Under the pieces are notes generated by a model that saw only the letters and a program-made list of their open reading frames with translations, did no database searches and had not been told where the DNA came from. DNA of 64,000 bases. It comes from Odoribacter sp. AF15-53. Lineage in GTDB: Bacteria; Bacteroidota; Bacteroidia; Bacteroidales; Marinifilaceae. The stretch is taken from assembly GCF_003479425.1 (NCBI RefSeq), contig NZ_QUHC01000003.1, positions 1-64,000 on the forward strand. The letters are read 5' to 3'. Positions 44,166-54,110 of this stretch are shown piece after piece; position 1 is the first letter of the stretch, and each line of letters opens with the position of its first letter. A program made the position numbers and the translations under genes.

Positions 44166-45608
44166 TCACCATCGCTCGTTTGTTCGGATTGACAACAATC
44201 CGAGATAACAAAGCATACCGTTAAATAACAAAATTTCGAATCCGAACTTGTAACCGAACAACAATTGCTCGGAATAACAATTAATCACGTAAGATAAAAT
44301 CGGTGACACCACGCACACGATCGGGAGATATTTCTCCCGTACTCGGAATCTCGTCGTCAAGCCAAAAGCAAAAAGCCCCAAAAGTGGACCGTACGTGTAG
44401 CCCACCGCTTTAAAAAGAGCGGATATAACACTCGAATTATTCAACTCCCGGAAAAGAATGACCACGAAAATCATTAACAACGAGAAAACGACATGTACCC
44501 CGATTCGTTTTCTTTTACTCTCTTTATTCCCGGGATCAATTTTCAGAAAATCAATGCAAAAAGAGGTCGTCAACGAGGTTAATGAAGAATCAACCGAAGA
44601 ATAAGCCGCTGCCGTGATTCCCAACAGAAAAAACAAACCTGCCGTCGTTCCGAAATAATTCAATGACAAGAAAGGAAACACGTCATCCGATTTTCCCGGC
44701 AAAATAATTCCCTCCCTTTCCGCGTACAAGTAAAGCAACGCCCCCAACATCAGGAACAACACGTTCGTCACCAAAAAAAAGAAAGAAAACGTGAACATAT
44801 TCGTCTTGCAATCCCGCAAAGACCGACACGTCAGATTCTTTTGCATCATATTCTGATCCAGACCGTTCAAACAAACCGTGATAGCAATACCCGCCAAGAA
44901 CTGTTTTATCGTGTTTTGTCCCGATCGCCAGTCAAAATCAAACACTCTCGACAAAGGACTCTCTTTAATTGCCGCCAAAGCCGAAGAAAAATTAAAATCC
45001 AGCGCTTTATTTACAACATACATCGTCAGACCGACAGATATCAGAATAAACAACGTCTGCAAAGTATCCGTCCACACGATCGTCTTGATTCCTCCTTTCA
45101 CGGTATAAATCCACACGAAAGCAATCGTGATAAAAACCGTTACCGCGAAAGGAATACCTACCGCATCAAAAAAAGCCAGCTGCAACACCCCCACGACCAG
45201 AAACAACCGGAAAGAAGCTCCGATCAACTGAGACAGAATAAAGAAAAACGAACCTGTCAGACGAGCCTTTTCTCCGAAACGAGTTCCTAACCAGGAATAA
45301 ATAGAAACCAGATTCAATTTATAGAACAACGGCAACAACACCACGGCAATCACGATATATCCCACACAATTACCGAAAACCAGCGTCAGATACGTCCAAT
45401 GCGTGTTGCCCACCTCTCCCGGTATAGAAATAAAAGTAACCCCGGACAAAGTTGTCCCGATCATCCCGAACGCAACCAGATACCACGGGGAATTGCGATT
45501 CGCCGTAAAAAAAGATTCGCTGGTTACTTTCCTCGTCGTGATGAAACCGATCAGAATCAACACCAAGAAATAAGCCAACAACACCGTCAAAACTAAAGTC
45601 GTGGACAC
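44166..45608 (-). CDS. Sodium:solute symporter family protein
   Basis: A 480-residue inner-membrane transporter of the SSS family with about 13 helices. Typical features: SFFTANRNSPWYLVAFGMIGTT, split here, at the first cytoplasmic loop, GVTFISIPG, YTVKGGIKTIVWTD and LGITAAAYSSVDSSLTSLTT near the sodium site. The substrate cannot be assigned. It lies 92 bp after the last hmu gene on the same strand; with no visible terminator between, read-through is possible. Confidence 0.92.
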   Translation of the reverse strand: MSTTLVLTVLLAYFLVLILIGFITTRKVTSESFFTANRNSPWYLVAFGMIGTTLSGVTFISIPGEVGNTHWTYLTLVFGNCVGYIVIAVVLLPLFYKLNLVSIYSWLGTRFGEKARLTGSFFFILSQLIGASFRLFLVVGVLQLAFFDAVGIPFAVTVFITIAFVWIYTVKGGIKTIVWTDTLQTLFILISVGLTMYVVNKALDFNFSSALAAIKESPLSRVFDFDWRSGQNTIKQFLAGIAITVCLNGLDQNMMQKNLTCRSLRDCKTNMFTFSFFFLVTNVLFLMLGALLYLYAEREGIILPGKSDDVFPFLSLNYFGTTAGLFFLLGITAAAYSSVDSSLTSLTTSFCIDFLKIDPGNKESKRKRIGVHVVFSLLMIFVVILFRELNNSSVISALFKAVGYTYGPLLGLFAFGLTTRFRVREKYLPIVCVVSPILSYVINCYSEQLLFGYKFGFEILLFNGMLCYLGLLSIRTNERW

Positions 45609-45700
45609 TACACAATTATTTTAGATTCCACGACAAATATAATATAAAAGTTTAGAAGGTTATCCCAAAAGTCTGCTTCTCTTCAATAAACTCCCCACCT

Positions 45701-46024
45701 TTACTCCGGAACATATATAATCTCACCGTTCTCAAGCTCGTAGGCGATCCCCACCTTTTTCCCCCTCTTCCCGGAATTATCCTGATTTTCAGAGGGAGTA
45801 TAGCGATTAATCTTTTCTCCCTCCTTGGTTATAATTTCCATGTTCTCTTTCCCCGGATTCTTCACCATCGTAAAATCCTCCGTGGACAACATCTCGGTCA
45901 TATTATATCGCGTTACCAAGGCAACCATCAGGGCCACGGCAAACACCATAGCCACGTCGAACAGATTGGATACGGCACTAATCGGGTCATTATCCTCTTC
46001 CTTCTTCAATAGATTACGTTTCAT
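45701..46024 (-). CDS. hmuV: DUF2149 protein, HmuV-type
   Basis: A 107-residue protein with one N-terminal membrane segment (VSNLFDVAMVFAVALMVAL) after a short acidic-basic cytoplasmic start, and a periplasmic tail. It fits DUF2149, whose members sit beside MotA/TolQ/ExbB proteins and CobN-like chelatases and are probably ExbD-like partners. By position it corresponds to HmuV of the P. gingivalis hmuYRSTUV operon. Its ATG overlaps the stop of the ExbB-like gene. Confidence 0.85.
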   Translation of the reverse strand: MKRNLLKKEEDNDPISAVSNLFDVAMVFAVALMVALVTRYNMTEMLSTEDFTMVKNPGKENMEIITKEGEKINRYTPSENQDNSGKRGKKVGIAYELENGEIIYVPE

Positions 46025-46623
46025 TACTTCTCATTTTTTTCATTCAACACCTCTACCAGACACTCCAGATTAGTCATATCCTGCAAATACCAACGTTGTT
46101 TCACCTGTTGCGTCAGGAAACCGATCGCCCCGGCCACCAAACCGATCACCGTCGTGGCGAAAGCCACCTGCATATTATAAGCCATCGAAGCGATATCCCC
46201 CGTGGACAAGCCCACTAACGCGGGTCCCATCGGAATCAAGGTTCCCATCAAACCCAAAATAGGCCCCAACTTCGTCAACGTCTTGGATATCGCCAGATCC
46301 TTATCTGCCGCGATCTCGAAATTCGCCAACAATCGCTGCACCTGTGCCTTATTTTGTTGTTCGGCTAAAATCCGTTTCATAAACATCACCACCAAAGAAT
46401 TACTTTTCTCCGGCAACTTCTCTGCAAACTGATCTATATTATTCACGTGCAACGTCTCCATTTGCTCCCGGATCAATTTATCCGTCTTACGGATAGAAAC
46501 ATATTGCCCGAAAAAGCTCCCCACCAGCAAAAGCGAACGAAAAAACAATAAAATCAATAACACGATAACAGGAACCAACAACCCGGTTGATATCCAAAAC
46601 ATAATATCAGAAATCGCATTCAT
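46024..46623 (-). CDS. hmuU: MotA/TolQ/ExbB proton channel family protein, HmuU-type
   Basis: A 199-residue inner-membrane protein with three helices: one at the N terminus (VPVIVLLILLFFRSLLLVG) and two in the C-terminal channel region (TLTKLGPILGLMGTLIPMG and MQVAFATTVIGLVAGAIGF). The gene shares single-base overlaps with both neighbours. It should form a proton channel with the DUF2149 protein and supply energy to the CobN-like protein or the receptor. Energising the chelatase step is inference. Confidence 0.9.
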   Translation of the reverse strand: MNAISDIMFWISTGLLVPVIVLLILLFFRSLLLVGSFFGQYVSIRKTDKLIREQMETLHVNNIDQFAEKLPEKSNSLVVMFMKRILAEQQNKAQVQRLLANFEIAADKDLAISKTLTKLGPILGLMGTLIPMGPALVGLSTGDIASMAYNMQVAFATTVIGLVAGAIGFLTQQVKQRWYLQDMTNLECLVEVLNEKNEK

Positions 46624-47321
46624 TATCTTCTTAATTTAAAAGTTAGTTTTCTTTTTATTACATACACAATCCACCCCAACACGGCACCCGCCACGAAAAG
46701 CCCGATACATCCCGACAAGGCTCCCCAATCCACCCGTGTTGTCCCGTCCACGGCCGTTCGCCCGTTCACGGTAGCGATAATTCCCAATATCGCCGCCAAA
46801 GCGTTTGTCAGGAAAAACAACTCCAAACGCAACTCCGTTTCCGGCAACAACCATTTGACAAGCCAACGTCCCAGGGGAATAACGACCACAACGAACCCGG
46901 CAAACAACCAAGCGATCAGATGAAACGATACTCCCGGGAAAGTAAACACCGCCTGGGTCAACCCGAAAAACAAGACCGGGAAAATCAGTACCCCGGGAAA
47001 CCAGTACAACACCCGATAAGCCCACATCATACGTCGTTTCACCGGAGAAAAATTCGCCACGTGAACCGAGAGCAAGCAAAAAGCCATTTGTAGAGACAAT
47101 TCTATCGTCAAAATAACAGACGTATCCAACATCAACTGGTTATTGGACAACCAATCCGCGATCTGCATCTTCGATTGCTCGATAGCATAAGGCCACATCA
47201 GCAACACGAAAATAGCAGCGATACCGGTAGCGGCTCCCACCGCCACCGGTTTCCAAAAAGTCTGTTTCAACAAAAAATTAAATGCAGTTAATAGAATTAA
47301 TATCAAAACAATCGTATCCAT
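46623..47321 (-). CDS. hmuT: Integral membrane protein of the hmu operon, HmuT-type
   Basis: A 232-residue protein with about seven hydrophobic segments and few charged loops; no enzyme motif is visible. By position between the CobN-like hmuS and the ExbB-like gene it corresponds to HmuT of the P. gingivalis operon. Starts 2 bp after the hmuS stop. Function unknown; membrane subunit of the haem-processing complex is inferred from operon position only. Confidence 0.8.
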   Translation of the reverse strand: MDTIVLILILLTAFNFLLKQTFWKPVAVGAATGIAAIFVLLMWPYAIEQSKMQIADWLSNNQLMLDTSVILTIELSLQMAFCLLSVHVANFSPVKRRMMWAYRVLYWFPGVLIFPVLFFGLTQAVFTFPGVSFHLIAWLFAGFVVVVIPLGRWLVKWLLPETELRLELFFLTNALAAILGIIATVNGRTAVDGTTRVDWGALSGCIGLFVAGAVLGWIVYVIKRKLTFKLRR

Positions 47322-47323
47322 GA

Positions 47324-50300
47324 TTACATTCTGTTTTTACGCCTTCTTCTCATCAGGACAGCCAAACCGACCAACACGACTATCACCCCGCCTACAATCC
47401 ACGGCGTACTCACTTGATTCGTACGTTTCCGGGTTTCCGAAGCAATTTCGTCTTTCTTCATCACCATACCCTTAGACTGATCGACAGCAACCTCCCGAAC
47501 CTCCTGAATACTACTCCGGTATTCCTTCGCCGTCTCGGGAGTCGCCTTAGACGCGATAAAATCACGCAATTTGGCATTATCGCAAACAAATCCCGAACAA
47601 GCCGGTTTATATTTCTTGACTAAATCCGTGTGTAACTTCGACAAATCGGCCAACTGCTGGTCACTTGCTTTCCACATCCCCTTGCGGGCAGTCTCCATCA
47701 TCACCGCCGTGATCTCCTGCAAAGCCGCGGGACTCTGTTTCTCGAAGAAATCCTGTACTCCCAGATTAAATTTATCCTTCACGTACACGTTATAAATCTC
47801 GTCCCACATCTCGTTATCAATCACCGAAGGCTTCATCACGTTCCACCCGTAAGTATTCCGGACAATTTCGGCAAAACCAGCCGCCGAAGTAGCCTCACCC
47901 TTCATCTTTTCCTTAATATAAGAAGGATTGAAAATCGTGGTTCTCGACTCCACGCCGATAGCCTCCTTCACCTCCTGCATCTTATTATTATTCCGGTTAC
48001 GATAATCGCTCAGATAAGCATCCGGGTCCTTTCCCGTCACGTTACGAACCGTCAGATTCAATCCTCCCATAAACTCGTACACGTGATCGAGACTCAACGC
48101 TCCCCACGTATTACTCTGACGAGGTTGAATCACCACATCCGTACGAGTCAATGCGGCCTCGAAAGCAAACTGTTGGAATTTCTCCCAGTTCTTCTCGCTA
48201 CCGTAATACGCTCCCATATTATTCAGATAAGTTGCCGCAATCTCCGACTCGTCTTCCCAACGGTCTCCGGCATCCACCATCCCCGTGATACCCGTTCCGT
48301 AACCGCCATTCGCACCCCCGAAAACCCGGAAAGTTGAAATCTCCCGGGCATCTTTCGGGGAAATTCCTTTATCAATCAACGTCTTTTCAGCTTCAAAAAC
48401 ACCCGCAGCGACTTGATTCTCATACTGATCATCCCTTGCGGCGGCAGCCATCTCCACGGCCCGGTTCACCAAGAAAAGACGAGAAGCCGCAATATCCCGC
48501 AACTGTCCGGAAGTCTGCACAACCACGTCTATCCGGGGACGCCCCAACTCGACAGAAGGAATCAATTTCAAATCGCTCACCCGACCAAAAGCATCCCGCA
48601 CGGGTTCCACGCCAAGCATATACAACACCTGAGCAATCGTGGCCCCTCCCGTTTCGATAAACTCCCCGGACCAAAGCGTGTAACTAACCTTTTTCGGGTA
48701 TTCCCCGTCATGTCGTTTCCGGTACATCTCAATCGTACTCTTTGCCAACTGCACTCCTTTCTCCCAGGCTGATTCCGTCGGGGTCTCCTCCGCGTTAATT
48801 GCGAAAAGATTACGTCCCGTCGGCAACGTGTTCGGATTCACGATCGGATCACCTCCGGGCGAAGGAGCCGTGTACCCGCCATCCAGCGAATTCATCAACG
48901 CTTCCAGTTCGGCCGCCGGACTTTCCCGCAATGCCTGTTTATAATTATTCACGTTCTTCAGCGTCCGTTCTACTTCCATGATCGCCAAAGCCTTGCTTAC
49001 CTCTTCCTTCGAATACTCCTTCTCCTTCTTCCCCATCATGGCCTTCATCATGGCACTCATATCCGGTTTTTCTTCTCCCGACTTCGCCATCGAAGCCTTC
49101 ATCTTCTCCAAAGCCTCTTTCGGGGCTCCCATCTTCTCGGCCATCTTCATCATCTCCTCGGAACTTTTCCCCTTTGCCATCTTGCCCATTTTTCCTTGCA
49201 TCATGGCACTCATATCCGGATTCTCCTCCTTTGGCTTCGACATGGCGGCCTTCATCTTCTCCAAGGCCTCTTTCGGGGCCCCCATCTTCTCGGCCATCGC
49301 CAACGCTTCTTCGGGAGTCTTATCTTTTCCCAGCTGCTTCATCATCCCTTTCATCATCCCCGACATCCCACCTTCCTTATGTTCGGTTTTCACCGTTGAC
49401 TGTTTTGCCGCAGCAGCCATCATCATAGCCATCATTCCCTTGGGAGCATTCCGATCCTCGTCAATCTCCCGCGCCTGCGCCAACTCCTCTTTCGTAATAC
49501 CGGACACCCGACAAATAAAATCATCATTCACATTTTCCCGGCCATCCAGCAACCTACCCACCAATCGCTTCGCCGGGTCCAAATAACGCTCTGTAAAAAT
49601 AGTTTTACGCTTCAAAACATCAGCATCAGCCTTCCCTCTCAATCGATCCAGCCCGTACAACCCGTAAGCGATCGGGTCGGTTGCCATCGAATAAACGGAA
49701 GACTCTATCCGGGCTGCCTCGTAAGGAACTCCCATCGTGTACAACTGTCCGGTAATCTTCTCTGCGGCCAATTCATCCGCAAAATTCTCGATCTTCAACA
49801 CTTCCTCCTCCGTGTACGGGGTGGTCAAGACGCTATCCAACCCCAGCTCCCGATGCATGCCTAAAGAAACAGCCAACTCCTTCACCGCCAGAGAAGCTTG
49901 CTCCACGTCCTTCGGGTTAGCCGTACCCTTTTCCGGATACAACTTCTGATTATATACTTTTATCTTTTCCGTCAAATTCCGGTAAATACCCCGCACGTTA
50001 CTTTCCATGAACGGAGGAGTCAGATAAGACTGTAACACCCCGTATCCCCGACGTTTCGCAATCATCCCTTCACCCACATCACCGATAGAATAGATATAAA
50101 AATGAGGTACACTACCCACCAATCGATCCGGCCAATCCAGATCACACAAAGCCGCCTGCTTCTTGGGAGTAAACTCCAGACTACCATGCGTCCCGAAATG
50201 AATCATCGCGTCAGCCCGGAAACCATACTGCATCCACAAATAAGCCGCAATATAAGAATGAGGTGGAGCCTCATCCGTCCCGTGTACGATCTGGAAGGCA

Positions 50301-51793
50301 TTATCGCCTCCCCCGGCAGCAGGCTGCGGCATAATCACCACGTTCCCGAAAGCAATCCGGGATACTCCCAGCTTGCGGTCCGCCGAACTCATATATTCTC
50401 CCGGGAACTCCCCAAAAGCAGCAACCACTTCCGCGTACTTTTCCGGGCGTAATGCCTGTTTCACCCAACTCTCGTACTCTTCTTTTGAAATCAACAACGG
50501 GTGACTCTCCTTCATAAACCGATCCACCACGCCGTTAGCGTAAGTACCAAACACGGCTCCCTCGGCCATGATCATCTTCTCCAACTCCTTCGAACTCGCC
50601 GGAAGACCTTCCACGCAATACCCATCCTCCTTCATTTTCTTCAACAGATTATACAACGAAGGCACAACCTCCATCCCCGCCGCGCTCATAGCGCTCTGCC
50701 CCGGTCCCTTGTAGTAATAAATAACCACCTTCTTCTCGCTATTCGGCTTCTCCTTCAAAGCTAGGGTTCGTTGTATATTTTCCACGTAAGTCTTCAACCT
50801 GGAAGGCACCGCGAAAGAGTGACGTAAACCGTCCTCATCCTCGTACTGCGCGAAAAGAGCCGAAGTGCGGATAGCCCCATCAATCTCCGGGGTAACAATA
50901 CTCTGGGACATGAAACCGCCGGACATCCCCATCGGATCACGTTCCCATTCCTCCACCAGACTATTCACCGTCAACGGCGAAAACAACAATATATTATGCT
51001 CCTTCAAATAACCCACAACATCATCGCCCAACCGCCCATGTGCCATATTGATCATGGCATCCGGGCCGATCTCCCGGACGAAATCAAGCAGACGCCGAAG
51101 AGACAAAATCGGGTAAACATTATACCCCACCTGTTCCAAGGTATCAATCAACCCCGTCGCATCAGCCATTTGACCTGTCACCACGATTTTCTTCGCTCCC
51201 TCCTTGTACAGCTGTTTACTTTTCAGATACTTCTCGTACTCCCCGACGGAAATAAAATCAAGCTCGTCCCCCGACTTATCCACATCCACGTGATACAAGA
51301 CATCCGAAGCCCTTTCAACCGGAGCCTCCGGTTCCTCCACCGAAATCACCTTCTTATCAATATTCTTCCGGATATAATTCAACAAACTCTTATAATTCCG
51401 TCTTCCGCCACTACCCAGATAACCGCGTATCGCCACCTGATCAACAGAATCAATCGTGCATATATTATTTGCCGGGTTCGTCGCCATGCTCGTGTACACG
51501 GGTACACCCTTATCAGCAGCTTTCTGTATTTGCTGACGCTGTTCCTCCACGACACGTAACCCCATTCCATTCACAAACACCATATCGAAACCGGACAACC
51601 GATCCAACTCCTCCACGGGCACCTCCTGCAATTTAATAAACGAATTGTCGTTCGCTTTCGCTATACCTCCCATCGTGATCGTTTGGAAATTCACGAAAGC
51701 AATCCTAGTCGTACCGAACCACACCTTATATCCCCACACACCCAACAAGATCACAATCAAAAGACACCCAAACGCAAGCCATTTCTTTTTCAT
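47324..51793 (-). CDS. hmuS: CobN-like chelatase, HmuS-type, with methionine-rich tandem insertion
   Basis: A 1489-residue CobN/BchH-family protein anchored by helices at both ends (WLAFGCLLIVILLGVWGY at the N terminus; TPWIVGGVIVVLVGLAVL at the C terminus). The CobN core motif HFGTHGSLEF is present (about residues 527-540). In hmu operons this protein acts on haem rather than in cobalt insertion; in Bacteroides HmuS has been connected with releasing iron from haem. Residues about 785-925 form an insertion with about 30 methionines, including two 51-residue tandem units each holding MAEKMGAPKEALEKMKA. No ChlI/ChlD-type partner genes are nearby. Follows hmuR after 13 bp. Confidence 0.93.
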   Translation of the reverse strand: MKKKWLAFGCLLIVILLGVWGYKVWFGTTRIAFVNFQTITMGGIAKANDNSFIKLQEVPVEELDRLSGFDMVFVNGMGLRVVEEQRQQIQKAADKGVPVYTSMATNPANNICTIDSVDQVAIRGYLGSGGRRNYKSLLNYIRKNIDKKVISVEEPEAPVERASDVLYHVDVDKSGDELDFISVGEYEKYLKSKQLYKEGAKKIVVTGQMADATGLIDTLEQVGYNVYPILSLRRLLDFVREIGPDAMINMAHGRLGDDVVGYLKEHNILLFSPLTVNSLVEEWERDPMGMSGGFMSQSIVTPEIDGAIRTSALFAQYEDEDGLRHSFAVPSRLKTYVENIQRTLALKEKPNSEKKVVIYYYKGPGQSAMSAAGMEVVPSLYNLLKKMKEDGYCVEGLPASSKELEKMIMAEGAVFGTYANGVVDRFMKESHPLLISKEEYESWVKQALRPEKYAEVVAAFGEFPGEYMSSADRKLGVSRIAFGNVVIMPQPAAGGGDNAFQIVHGTDEAPPHSYIAAYLWMQYGFRADAMIHFGTHGSLEFTPKKQAALCDLDWPDRLVGSVPHFYIYSIGDVGEGMIAKRRGYGVLQSYLTPPFMESNVRGIYRNLTEKIKVYNQKLYPEKGTANPKDVEQASLAVKELAVSLGMHRELGLDSVLTTPYTEEEVLKIENFADELAAEKITGQLYTMGVPYEAARIESSVYSMATDPIAYGLYGLDRLRGKADADVLKRKTIFTERYLDPAKRLVGRLLDGRENVNDDFICRVSGITKEELAQAREIDEDRNAPKGMMAMMMAAAAKQSTVKTEHKEGGMSGMMKGMMKQLGKDKTPEEALAMAEKMGAPKEALEKMKAAMSKPKEENPDMSAMMQGKMGKMAKGKSSEEMMKMAEKMGAPKEALEKMKASMAKSGEEKPDMSAMMKAMMGKKEKEYSKEEVSKALAIMEVERTLKNVNNYKQALRESPAAELEALMNSLDGGYTAPSPGGDPIVNPNTLPTGRNLFAINAEETPTESAWEKGVQLAKSTIEMYRKRHDGEYPKKVSYTLWSGEFIETGGATIAQVLYMLGVEPVRDAFGRVSDLKLIPSVELGRPRIDVVVQTSGQLRDIAASRLFLVNRAVEMAAAARDDQYENQVAAGVFEAEKTLIDKGISPKDAREISTFRVFGGANGGYGTGITGMVDAGDRWEDESEIAATYLNNMGAYYGSEKNWEKFQQFAFEAALTRTDVVIQPRQSNTWGALSLDHVYEFMGGLNLTVRNVTGKDPDAYLSDYRNRNNNKMQEVKEAIGVESRTTIFNPSYIKEKMKGEATSAAGFAEIVRNTYGWNVMKPSVIDNEMWDEIYNVYVKDKFNLGVQDFFEKQSPAALQEITAVMMETARKGMWKASDQQLADLSKLHTDLVKKYKPACSGFVCDNAKLRDFIASKATPETAKEYRSSIQEVREVAVDQSKGMVMKKDEIASETRKRTNQVSTPWIVGGVIVVLVGLAVLMRRRRKNRM

Positions 51794-51806
51794 CAGTATA
51801 CTTATT

Positions 51807-54038
51807 TTATAATTTGAACAAATCAGCCAGATTCACGGACAACGTACCGGTAAACCCGATTCCCCGTTGCGGGGTAACAGATTGATCAGCCGTCACGTTC
51901 TTATCTTTAAAATCAAACAAGTTATCAACCCCGGCCGTAAAACGAAAACCTCTCGGGAAACGCCCGCTTAGATTCAGCGAGCAAAACGTCCGGCTATCAT
52001 ATTCATTCTGCACGTACCCGTTACCACTCTTGTACCAAGTCTCCACCGAAGACATCCAACGGCCATTCAAGGCAGCCGATAACGTGACCTTACCCATCGT
52101 CTTGGAATAATTCGCCGTGAAAGTCAAGCTATGCGGGCGATCGCTCGCCATATTATAACCGTCCACCTTGGAATGCGCGTCAATATAAGCATAAGCGCCT
52201 TTCAACATCAACCCATTCTTGAAACGGAACTGCACCATCGCATCCAACCCCGTCCTCGTGGCATCAGCCGCGTTATAATATTGCTGATTCTTCCCGTCCG
52301 AGGTCAATCCCAACCCGATCTCGTGGAAATACCTCGTGTAATAACCGGATACCGAACCATTAAAAATTCCCTTCGTCACCTCGACAGAAAGCGTTCCCTG
52401 ATGACTGATCTCCGGGTCCAAATCCTCATTCCCGTAAATCATAAAGAATCCCTGACCGCCCATATCGTACTCGCTATGCAACTCCTTTAACGAGGGAATA
52501 CGGAATCCCATTCCGTAACCGCCGCGCAAAGACAACACCCCATGCCTGTACATCAACGAAATCTTCGGGCTAGCATGGAAACCGTACTTCGAATGACAGT
52601 CCGAACGCACCCCGGCCAGAAGACTAAACGAATCACTCACCTTATAATCCTCCTGTAAATACAACACGTACGTCTGGGCGTCAAACGTCTTCCCAGAACC
52701 GTTATCAAACCAGTAATGCTGCAATCGCTGCGTGTTCACCTCGATCCCCGCCGTCAAAATATGCTTCTCGTGCAAGTACCCCGTGTAATTCAACCGCACG
52801 TTATTCGTCTGATCCCCGAAAATCTTCTCCGTGGGACTCGACTTGTACTCTATCCTTTTCTCGTAATTTTCAAAAACATAAGAAAAATCCAGGCTATGAT
52901 TATCATTGATCGTATAATATATCTTCGGATTTATCTTGTACGTGGAAAACACGTCCTGCTCCTTCTCCTGTATATAATCAAGCACATGATTATTATAGTA
53001 CGTCCCGTCCAACGATATGCGGAATTGCTCGTTAAACGTGAAACTCAATTTCTGATTCACAGACCAAACCTCGAACCCTTTCACACTCGTCATTCCCCTG
53101 GTTGCCGTATCCGCCACCACGGAATCTCTCCCGTGTGAATCCTTGTAATGCGTGTACGAAATCTGCCCGTTTTTATCTTTTAACGCGTAAGCATCCCGTA
53201 TGCGATAAGAGAGTGAGGTCAACGCCGAAAACCGCCCCTGTTTCGTCCCCAAGGACAAAGAATACTTCCCCTCGTCATTATTACCGTAACGGGCAGATAA
53301 GTTTCCCGTGAAAGGACGATTGGCATCTTTTGTGATAATATTCACCACTCCCCCCATAGCCTGCGAGCCATACAGGGTTGACATCGGCCCCTTCACCACC
53401 TCAATCCGCTCGATATTATCAATATCAATCAAAGTATAATCAATATTATTACTGGAACCTTCCCCGGATATACGCTCCCCGTCCAGCAAGAACAACACGT
53501 ATCCCCCGGCAGACCCCTGAAATTTCAATTCCGGTAAACCCGAACCGTGGGCCAACCCGAATTGTAACCCCGGCATCTCGTATTCCAATAAACTCTGCAA
53601 ATCCAAGGGATTAATCTGCTGGATATCCTCCTGAGAAATCACACGCGTAAGCACAGGCACATCTTTCAACGGCTTCAACGTACGGGTGCCCGTGATCACC
53701 ACTTCATTCAGAGCATTATCACTCGGTTTCAACGTAAATCGATACAAACTATCCATCCCAGGTGTCACCTCCACTTCTTGCGGGGCATACCCCATAAAAC
53801 TGATCCGCAACACGCATTTCTTCTTCGTCGTTAACTTAATAGAGAATTCCCCGTCCGCATTTGTCCCGGCTCCCACCACCGTACCCTTCACCCACACGGA
53901 AGCTCCGGGTAATGCTCTGCCTTTCTCGTCCACGACCACTCCTTTTAATTCAACAGAAGGGGCTTCCCTCGTGTTCTCGTCCGCCCTCACATAGGACGCT
54001 AGAAACATTAAAAACAATATTAATAATCCGTTTCTCAT
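51807..54038 (-). CDS. hmuR: TonB-dependent haem receptor, HmuR-type
   Basis: A 743-residue outer-membrane receptor: signal peptide (to about residue 20), carboxypeptidase-regulatory-like domain (about 28-110, GVVVDEKGRALPGASVWVKG), plug (about 115-235) and 22-strand barrel. A NEDLDPE element in the barrel matches the NPDL-type motif of haem receptors, which accompanies the FRAP-like box. It takes haem from HmuY at the surface and imports it. Its gene follows hmuY after 72 bp. Confidence 0.93.
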   Translation of the reverse strand: MRNGLLILFLMFLASYVRADENTREAPSVELKGVVVDEKGRALPGASVWVKGTVVGAGTNADGEFSIKLTTKKKCVLRISFMGYAPQEVEVTPGMDSLYRFTLKPSDNALNEVVITGTRTLKPLKDVPVLTRVISQEDIQQINPLDLQSLLEYEMPGLQFGLAHGSGLPELKFQGSAGGYVLFLLDGERISGEGSSNNIDYTLIDIDNIERIEVVKGPMSTLYGSQAMGGVVNIITKDANRPFTGNLSARYGNNDEGKYSLSLGTKQGRFSALTSLSYRIRDAYALKDKNGQISYTHYKDSHGRDSVVADTATRGMTSVKGFEVWSVNQKLSFTFNEQFRISLDGTYYNNHVLDYIQEKEQDVFSTYKINPKIYYTINDNHSLDFSYVFENYEKRIEYKSSPTEKIFGDQTNNVRLNYTGYLHEKHILTAGIEVNTQRLQHYWFDNGSGKTFDAQTYVLYLQEDYKVSDSFSLLAGVRSDCHSKYGFHASPKISLMYRHGVLSLRGGYGMGFRIPSLKELHSEYDMGGQGFFMIYGNEDLDPEISHQGTLSVEVTKGIFNGSVSGYYTRYFHEIGLGLTSDGKNQQYYNAADATRTGLDAMVQFRFKNGLMLKGAYAYIDAHSKVDGYNMASDRPHSLTFTANYSKTMGKVTLSAALNGRWMSSVETWYKSGNGYVQNEYDSRTFCSLNLSGRFPRGFRFTAGVDNLFDFKDKNVTADQSVTPQRGIGFTGTLSVNLADLFKL

Positions 54039-54110
54039 CTAATTCCATTTTACGGCAAAAACCGTAAGAGATGTCAGAATCCTCTTACGGTTGATAAATC
54101 ATGAACAAAA

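Noticed and set aside
48978..49586. 202-codon plus-strand frame opposite the Met-rich part of HmuS
   Set aside because: Its Ser/Phe/Ile richness is the mirror image of Met/Lys/Glu codons; no signals of its own.
47324..51793. CobN-like gene as part of cobalamin synthesis
   Set aside because: No other cob/cbi genes; the surrounding genes match the hmuYRSTUV haem operon.
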